From positions 75,134 to 139,133 of the forward strand of contig WMCF01000201.1 in assembly GCA_009792885.1 (NCBI GenBank): 64,000 nucleotides of DNA, in the 5' to 3' direction. Below, in pieces: positions 56,438 to 64,000 of the stretch. Source of the DNA: Eremophila alpestris peregrina. Lineage: Eukaryota; Chordata; Aves; Passeriformes; Alaudidae. Under the pieces are notes generated by a model, which was not told where the DNA came from, did not search any database, and saw nothing but the letters and a program-made list of their open reading frames with translations. Made by a program: the position numbers and the translations under genes. The stretch's first letter is position 1. Each line of letters opens with the position of its first letter.

Positions 56438-58031
56438 TTTTATGCGAATGCATGCATGCTGGTTCAAGTGATACAACTACCCCCTCCAATTTTGCACTTT
56501 TCCATTTTTGTAGTTTTGCATCTAAATCTCTTCAACTCATGAAAACCAATGTGGTTGTATTGTCTGTTCCTATTATCTATATCCTGAATTCTCCTAAATT
56601 GCTTGCTAGTTCAATGCAAAGTCAAAAAACTTCCTCTGCAGACACAAAAATTCAAAATAATTTGACGAAAGGAGAGACTGGCTAAATTAAAGATGCATAG
56701 GCTGAACTGAAAGCAAACCATATGTTTTAGTTGCTTCAATTTTAATAAACTCCTAGTGAAGGTAATATGTTAAAAACAAGATCATCATAAAAATTAGGAA
56801 AGTGAATGGGATATGCTTTGAAGTCATACAAACAAGCTCCCCACCCCCATTCCCCCAAAATCCTAGTACTGCAAAAGTCTCAGAACTGATGTGACTGTGT
56901 AACTGCAGCCTGGAACATTTAAAGACCATTACTAAAGCAGTCATGTCAACATTTCTTTAGTCTCTTTATTTCCAGCTGTCATATTGCAATTTCTAGTATA
57001 TATACAAATTTCCAGTTGATAAAAATGAAGTAATTATTTCCTCTACTTGGACACTGACAAATAGCAAAATATTTAGGCCTTTTGTACATGTTAAAAATAT
57101 ATGAATATATGAATAACCAAGGCTATGCAAAGAACAAGTTTTCTATCTCACACAAGCTATTCATAATTTCTAAATTCACCTGACCTCCAAATAAAACCCT
57201 ACCATGCTCCATTAACATCCAGGTATTTTTTTATATACATCTTGGAGATGAGTCTCAAAATACAGAGGTTTTTTCAGTAGAAAGAAACACTGTCTTTTCT
57301 TTTTGATTTTTCAATATCCAATGGTTAAGCCAATGAAAGTGAAAAGCCTCTCAACAAAAAAAAAGGTAAAATGCTGAACTAAAAAGTCTAAAGTCAAAAC
57401 TGTACTTCTCAAATCAAAAATCCAAATAAAATTACCTAATTTTTTAAAACACTTAAACAGATGTAACAATGTGTCCTCATGCAACAGAACTTAGTCAAAG
57501 TTTTCGTTTCCAATGTAGTATAGAATATTTTGTGTTAAAATTTTCAGGGTAAAAAGGCTGACTAAAAATCATTCATTTTAGGGAAGGTAAATTTTAGGCA
57601 AAAATAATTAAGGTTTTGAAAGACTTAAAGTTTTATTTCCCCCAACTTGTCTAAGAAATGTAGGTTAATTTTGTTCAATGCTATTGCAATCTGAGAAGAA
57701 ATAGTTAATTGCAAGTGTTCATACAAATTCCTTAGTGCATCTAATTTTAGTCTGACAACCTTCACATTAGGGATTTGCATCCTGTATCCCTTGTTACCCC
57801 AAAAGCTCGCTGAAATTTTCATACAATGCTGAATTGTCCAGACTTTCAAAATGTTTAGGTAACTGAGAGTGTAAGCACTGAGCAACACGTGGAAGTGAGT
57901 TTGTGTTCAGATGTCATCAAAGATAGATTGGGGTCAACCACCCAAGATTTATATTCATTTCAGTGGTTAATATTGGTAATATCTTTTCATACATGCCTGC
58001 ATTTAAATAAATTAAAAATCATTAAAGAAGG
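56438..58031. other. Unique AT-rich DNA
   Basis: No gene recognised. The longest minus-strand frame (57888-57625, 87 codons) has no known motif. Confidence 0.4.
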
Positions 58032-58124
58032 TGTTCTGGTTTAGGGCAAATCTGGGAAGAAATCTCCCAAATGGGGGTCTCTCTGGAAAGCAGGCTGGAA
58101 CTGCCCCTCCCCCCTACTGGTTCG
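58032..58124 (+). mobile_element. LTR family C, 5' stub (C3)
   Basis: TGTTCTGGTTTAGGGCAAAT to CCTACTGGTTCG: 93 bp almost identical to the first 92 bp of C2, then an abrupt change to unrelated sequence. A truncated copy. Confidence 0.8.
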
Positions 58125-58633
58125 TTCTTTATTTGCAAGAAACTGTGAAAACTTTTTAATGTCCTAACCAAATGAAGAAGTAGTGGAGGTTTAAGTACTC
58201 AGAGCGATGTCTGTTCTTGCCTTTCTCCTCATGCTTGAATATTATTTTTTCTAAGTGAAACCTTCAGTCTTTCCTATCCTAAGTGAAAAATTCCATAGGA
58301 TTCTCTGTCAGTGGGAACAAAATGTACCACATTGCCACCTGAATGTTAGACCATTCAGATGAACATCCTTCTGGGCATCCTCTGCAGTCCAAGATGGGAT
58401 TAGGTGTGGAAGTTAGAGGAAAATAGGGAAGGGGGAAGAAGATGTATATCCACTACTTTACTGTAGAGAAGTTAAAGATGGAAAAATACAGCATCCTATG
58501 GCTTCAATGGAAGTCAAAGGAGTATGATTATAGGAAATTCATGAAAGGCTTTCTTCTTCTATATAAGGAGAAAAGAACCAATGATCCCACAGGTAATGCA
58601 ATACCAGAATTTGGCACAGCAAACAAAACTCTG
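58125..58633. other. Unique sequence between the two family C copies
   Basis: About 510 bp with no recognisable retroviral internal sequence. It is not an ERV interior as far as I can tell. Confidence 0.4.
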
Positions 58634-59273
58634 TGTCTTGGTTTAGGGCAAATTTGGGAGGAAACCTCCCAAATGGGGGTCTCTCTGGAAACAGGCTGGA
58701 ACTGCCCCTCCCCCCTACTGGTTCGGGAAAAAACCTCCTTAGAGATGAGTGGAAAAAACTATTTATTTAACAAAAAGAAAGTGCTTACAAACCTAGAAAT
58801 TAATAATATGAAACAATAAAACCTGGCAAAATTGAGAGAGTCCTTGCCGTGGGAGCCCGGCTCGCTGAGCCTTTATCAGTTCTCTCCGGCGCTGGAAGAT
58901 GCCGGCCTGGGCCCGGTGGCCCGGTGGCCCCAGTGCTCTCCCGGTGCTCTCCCTCTTGAAGATTTTCAGTCCAAGAGCAGGTTTAAACAGTCCCAAGAAA
59001 AAGGAAAAAAAAACCAGTCCAGGGAACTTCTCTGCCCTAGCTAGCTAAAACTAACTAAAAGCAAAAGAGAGATCTCTGACCGCTGCTTTCAGACAAAAAA
59101 AAAGTCAGCCGCCCCAGAGTCGAGGATTCGCTGCGTTTCCCAAAACAAACTCTGCGCCTCCCCCCTCTCCCCCCTCGCTCTAGGAACCAGTCTTAAAGCT
59201 ACAGAATACAATATCTAACACAGACAGAACAGACGATTTGGGGATAGAAGCATCATACAGTCACCCTAGGACA
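58634..59273 (+). mobile_element. Solo LTR, family C copy 2 (C2)
   Basis: 640 bp from TGTCTTGGTTTAGGGC to CACCCTAGGACA, flanked by perfect CTCTG repeats (58629-58633 and 59274-59278). AATAAA at 58815-58820 gives a short U3 of about 180 bp and a long R-U5. Same family as C1 in reverse. Confidence 0.92.
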
Positions 59274-59432
59274 CTCTGTCAGGATGGGAAAACATACCTC
59301 TATGCATCTGGAAGCTTTTCTTGGATGCCTTTTTTTAATTTTTGGAATTAGGGCAGAGAGGTAAGGCAAATCTGCTTTTAAAAAGAGATTCTCATTGAAT
59401 CCTCTTTAATGAGAAAAATACTAGGCACTCAT

Positions 59433-60029
59433 TGTGGCAGCCCAAGGGAATGCCCCAAGTCTGGCTTTGCCTTGGAGAGGAAGGAGCGAGCCTCGGTAGG
59501 CCCCGAGTGCCGGCAGCTTCAAAGCTGCCACGGTGTGTCTCACCTCCCCCTGTGAGCTCGTTGCTAGGCAACCGGCTCTGGTGAGCTGAACCCCGGACCT
59601 TCGGGAAGGTTTGCTCCCGGAGACCTGGTCAGTTACTGAATTTTAATATCCCACCCCCGTTTGGTTGCCCCAGTTGTCAGTTATGCTGTAACCCCCCTGT
59701 TATGGGTCCAAGTTGAAAATCCCTCCCCCGGTAAAACACATATAAGTCCCCATTTTCCCGCTCTCGGGGTTCCTTTGGACCCAGAGATCATCGGACCAAT
59801 AAAGAAGACCTCTGCCAAAGGAAACCGCCTCGCGCTTTTCTCTCCCACGCCGCCTGTTATACTACCCACCCGTTCCCCCTGGATGGAGCAGCCACAGCTG
59901 TTCACAAAGACCGCTGAGACCCACCACTGGGAGCCGGCGTGACCAGACCCAGTGGCGAGCGCTGCAAGGCTCCTCGGGGATCGCCGCGGCTCCGCCTGGC
60001 ACTACCTGAACCGGGACGGAACCAGGGCA
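59433..60029 (+). mobile_element. Solo LTR (family K)
   Basis: It starts TGTGGCAGCCC. TATA (CACATATAAG near 59738) and AATAAA (59798-59803) are about 60 bp apart, followed by CpG-rich U5 to about GGGCA at 60029. Flanks ACTCAT and ACTCTA agree at 4 of 6 bases, so the right border is tentative. It lies at the edge of a CR1 fragment. Confidence 0.65.
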
Positions 60030-60035
60030 ACTCTA

Positions 60036-60415
60036 ACTAGTCTCAGCCCATTGATCCAGCCTGTCCCTCAAACAGATCAACATTCCACTCCTACAAGGTA
60101 TCATCTGAAAATTAACTGACGATGCACTTGATCCCCTCCTCCAGATCATTAATAAAGATATTGAAACAAAAAGTTTTAAATCTAACAGCAAAAAAGCTGT
60201 TAGACAAACATTCCTAACAACAATTTTGAGTCCAAATTGGGAACATATTGGGAATTTATTTGCCACTTGCCACTGTCCTCACTAAGATGTAACTCGCTAT
60301 CAATATTAAACAAGTGGCCCCAATACTGAGCCCTGTAGAACACCATGTGTGACTGACCATCAGGTGAAACTCCATTCACCACCACTCTAGGCTCAGCCAT
60401 TCATCCAGGTTTTAC
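60036..60415 (-). mobile_element. CR1 LINE fragment
   Basis: Phrases such as CCTCCAGATCATTAATAAAG, CCCCAATACTGAGCCCTGTA and CTCAGCCATTCATCCAG have the order of reverse-oriented CR1 3' sequence, the same region as 52700-52900. No frame survives. Confidence 0.7.
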
Positions 60416-60419
60416 ACAG

Positions 60420-61641
60420 CAAAATCATATCTAAAAATTAGATATTTTTGTTACCTTCATTACTTCTGTGAATCAACCAGTTTCTTGTTTACAGTAAATG
60501 CTTTGGAGTTTTAATCTTTATTAAATAATATATCCCAGCTTATTGATTTACCATTGGCAGAAAAGTGCACCTATTTGTGAGCTTTTAGCCCTCTAGACAC
60601 TGAGACAGGTTAAAGTGTTTGCTTGTTTTTTCATCAATGACAAATGAAGTGGTCAGTTATGCCAGCTCAACCATACAGCAGGGCTTTGGTTCAGCCTTCA
60701 TATGTATGCCTCAGTCTTATGTAAATGTATAGAAGGCAATATGGGCTTGACCTGGACCGTGAAGGCTGCCAGAAAACACATCTTAGAGTTTCTTATGGAA
60801 AGAACAAACAGATTGCTGCCTAAATATTCAAAAGGGTCTCCCAGCCTGGGAGTCAGCCAAGTAACAAAACGGCTGTAGTTACAGTTTTATTTTCACTTGT
60901 GGCTAATGTAACAGGGCAAGAGCTATTACTAAATGAACCAGATCATTCAAGATAGGTTTTTAACAGGAAATATAAACAAGTACTTATGTAAGTAGGGTGT
61001 ATATAAGAATTTTGTCAGGCAGCTGTAAAAATCCCTGAAACCCAGAACAAAATACATCTGTACTGGAGTCTCCAATCAGTTTTTCTGTGAAGGAGTGAGC
61101 TTTTTCTACCGAAAGAAGAGAAATTATAAGGGGTACATCCATTCTCTCATTTTCAAATTAAATGTCTGGGCTTCTGGTTTGGGGTGTGTGTGTGTTTATA
61201 TGTCACTTTTACTAGACATCTGTGCTTATGCAGATTAATTGCTTCCCTAGAAGTTGTCATCATCCTACACTAATATAATCCTTAGGCTTCACTGTGGAGC
61301 TGGGCTGTAGCCTTATTTTCCACATCATTTTCACACAAGGTGGACATCTTACAGTACACTATTGTAATGCCTTCTAATATTCTGATTTACTTTAAAAATG
61401 CATCTGTTTAATTGCAGTACAAAATTAAAAATTAGTTTAAAATATTTTATATATTTGTGTGTACACAAAGGTTTAGACACAAATGTTTATAGAAAATTAC
61501 TGTAACTTCCTTATATATAAATAAATACCATTGCACAGTGATCTTTCACTAAAGCCCTCAAGTCTTTTAAAGATTTAAGGAGAAAAAGGAATAGATAACT
61601 TTACAAATTACTGACATTTATATATTTGCATTGGAGTCTTT
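60420..61641. other. Unique AT-rich DNA
   Basis: No gene recognised. Short TG run at 61182-61194. Confidence 0.4.
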
Positions 61642-61646
61642 GAGTG

Positions 61647-63024
61647 TGTCATAGGTTTGCTCTGGCAATGGTGCCAGTGCACTTATGAATATTTATTTGT
61701 TAACAACTGCTGTGGGATGTGATTGAGAACAGAGCAGAGCAGGCTTAGACTTTAAAGACAAAAACAAATTTCATTAAACTACAACTACAAATTGACAGAA
61801 ATGAAAACCTTCTTGAACATTTTTTTCTCCTCTTCCCCGATTTCTAAACTTTCCACACTCACAAACTTATACAATTCACATTCCCTTCTATTTGTCTCCA
61901 CTGAAAAACTAATCTTCAATTCAGTAAGGGAGAGAGAAGTCTCTCTTGCACTACAGACTTTCCCCACGGGAGTACACAGGGGGGTCCGCCCTCCCATGCT
62001 TCCCTGTCACCCATGACACCCCAAAAGGAAGTCTGTCAGGGTAACATTCTTCTCTCTGCCCATTTCTGGTGCTCTCATGACCATTATGGACTAAAACTGC
62101 ACCTGGGGCTCATCAAGGATGCTCAACTCAATACTAAGAACTCAACACTTCAATCTTCCCCATTTTCCCCTGGGGCTGAGGGTTCTAAAACTTTCACTAT
62201 GAAGGAAAACACACAAGAGCTTCACCACAGCCCTTTCTAAAATCTCCCTGAAGCATAGAGAGTTCTATATTCTACTTCTTCCACTAGCTATCACTGCCAC
62301 AATTTCTTGGCTTAAGCTTGCAGCATCCGCCCAAATCTAGTTCTAGAGAATTTAAGTCTGTCTGTAGCTATATTAAGCAACAAGATGTCTAACTTCTCTT
62401 CTTCTCTGCTACTCTCTGAGATTTCTACGTCTTCTTTTAAAATCTCAGTCCCAGTTTCTACTTACTTTCTCTCTTAAATCACCATCTAAAAGAAAATCAG
62501 TCTAAAAAAGGTTCTCTTCTGCTCAAGAAAGAGTTAAAAGCTCTTCTCAATGTCTTTATCTCTCAGTTTCTCTCTCTCCCTCTCTCTTAGCCCGTTGGCA
62601 CCTCTGTGGCTGCTGCTGCTAGCTGCTTTTCTGAAACCTTTCTTCTGGGGGGGGGGGGGCCGGGGGGGGTGTCCAGGGCCCCGGAGGCGAGGGGACTAGG
62701 CCCGCGCCTCGCCTCCATCTCTCAGCCCTCTCTCTCTCTCTCTCCCCGGCCCAGCTTCCCCCCTCCTCGCTGCTGCTACTGCTTCCGAAGCCTTTTCTTG
62801 TGGGGGGGGGTGGGGGGGAAGAGAAACTCCACCTTTCCCTCTTCTTTCCCCCCCCCTCCCCCCAGCCCTACGAGCTGGGGGAAGGTATTCTCACCTTCAG
62901 CAGGCAGGAGCTAAAAGAGAGCACCCTGGAAATTCCTGCTGCTTTTAACCCCTTAGATTCTCAGAGGCGTGTCAAACCTCTCTTTAACTACTTCCTCTGG
63001 AGCCACTTCCCTTAAACCACGACA
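61647..63024 (-). mobile_element. Long solo LTR (family E)
   Basis: 1378 bp. Minus strand TGTCGTGGTTTAAGGG (ending at 63024) to CAAACCTATGACA (61647), flanked by perfect GAGTG repeats (61642-61646 and 63025-63029). A reversed AATAAA (AACAAATAAATATTC) lies near 61690-61704. The U3 part (62590-62920) has G-runs of 9-13, a CT repeat (62725-62744) and high CpG content, the likely promoter-rich part. The short frames inside are not genes. Confidence 0.88.
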
Positions 63025-63029
63025 GAGTG

Positions 63030-64000
63030 CAATACCGATTCCGAGCATCTGTGTAGATAATTATTTCCACTAGTTTTAGTGCATTCTGCATTGCTGTTGA
63101 TGGCAGCAGAATCTCACCCTTACAGTCTTATGTCCAATATTCTGAATATTTATGTTGACTTATTCATTTGTTGAATTTATCTAATTAGGTCTAATTATAG
63201 GCTTTTGATACAGAGTATCTCCTTGTATCACTGAAGGCTTGTGCATCAAGCTATATCTTGTCAGTAACTTGGTTTTCTGTGTAGAATTATCTGGCTTCTT
63301 TTACGCAAACAAATGGAAAAATACTGAAAAAAATGCCTAAAATTACTGCTGAAAGTAATTCACTTTTCTACAGAAATAAGCAATTTCAAGGAGGATTGTG
63401 TAAGTTCCATATAAGCTGAATCTATTTTATAGACCAAAAAAAATTTTAAAGTTCTAAATTCTACACTTATTTGCGATCTGACATTTAATATGAAGCCATA
63501 AATAGCTAATGTCAGGGCTTGACGGTTTTTTCAATCCTTTTGTCTTTTAAGAAGAATAAGACCACCCATCCAGACAGCAATTAAGCACTTGAAAGAATAG
63601 TTGTAGTTTCTTTAGTACAAATAAATAGGACAAACATTAAACCTAATTCAGAAAAGGATGATTAAACTACTAAAAGCAGGCCTAAGCTTCTAGACAATAA
63701 AACTGAAAGGGCTTAGGGTCAGGAATCTTATTTAAAAAAAAGAGTGATAAAACCACCACTGACTGCATTAAAAACAGGATCATGTTTCCAGTCTTGCACA
63801 ATTTAATTACTTTTATTAATGCCACTAATAAAATAAAAATCTGATCAGTACTCTTAATTTCCTTCTTGTTAATTGTTAATTAGAAACCAAGTCCATTTTC
63901 AGTTACATATTTCATGGTATTTACCTTATTTTAACTTTTCTTGCACTAGGCAGTTTTTTTGAAACCTGTAAAATATGTCTCATAGAGGTTAGCATTTAGC
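63030..64000. other. Unique AT-rich DNA to the window end
   Basis: No gene or repeat recognised. Confidence 0.4.

Noticed and set aside
57625..57888. 87-codon minus-strand frame as a small gene
   Set aside because: No motif, no promoter or splice context, and its length is within chance for AT-rich DNA of this size.

Overview
The window looks like avian, probably songbird (passerine), nuclear DNA. The evidence is a dense set of bird-type solo LTRs and class II-like endogenous retroviruses (ERVs), chicken-repeat-1 (CR1) LINE fragments on the minus strand, and a short element with a tRNA-Ile-derived head and a CR1-like tail. That last arrangement is the one known for a zebra finch SINE. There is an assembly gap of 136 N. 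I found no intact protein-coding gene. The only candidate host promoter is a CpG-rich block at about 43995-44720. The long open frames elsewhere fall in LTRs, microsatellites or N runs.

Layout, left to right. 1-3400: end of a truncated LTR, a TG microsatellite, otherwise AT-rich unique DNA. 3424-9690: a solo LTR (family A), a tRNA-Ile SINE, and an old LTR (family L) split by a compact provirus, ERV1 (6224-9534). ERV1 has two ~300 bp LTRs, a 6-bp target duplication and a broken pol, but no gag or env. 13100-16690: solo LTR B1, then LTR D1 with LTR A2 inside it, then LTR I joined directly to D1. 18457-21823: LTRs J, G and F. 24294-30224: ERV2, a degraded provirus with a 5' LTR, part of gag, an AT-rich block where most of pol should be, the integrase C-terminus and half an env. 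32941-37909: LTR C1 and ERV3, a minus-strand provirus with both LTRs and gag remnants, interrupted by solo LTR H. 39308-46000: LTR D2, long unique DNA and the CpG island. 46150-54020: LTRs M, N, P1, P2, a third L copy with the gap, B2 and B3, and a CR1 reverse-transcriptase fragment. 55591-63024: LTRs A3, C3, C2, K and E, and another CR1 piece.

Many LTR ends could be fixed to the base from TG...CA termini plus short flanking direct repeats: 6 bp (ERV1, H, possibly ERV3), 5 bp (A, B1, C1, C2, D, E, I, P1) and 4 bp (F). Several insertions are nested, giving relative ages: L before ERV1, D1 before A2, ERV3 before H. This load with almost no genes fits a repeat-rich, low-recombination region such as a songbird W chromosome. 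That is an inference; no single-copy marker here proves it.

No new multi-gene system was found. The least expected signal is a promoter-like cluster inside ERV2 (25959-26075): two close matches to the ZNF143/Staf site exactly 60 bp apart, a YY1-like site and two CRE half-sites.
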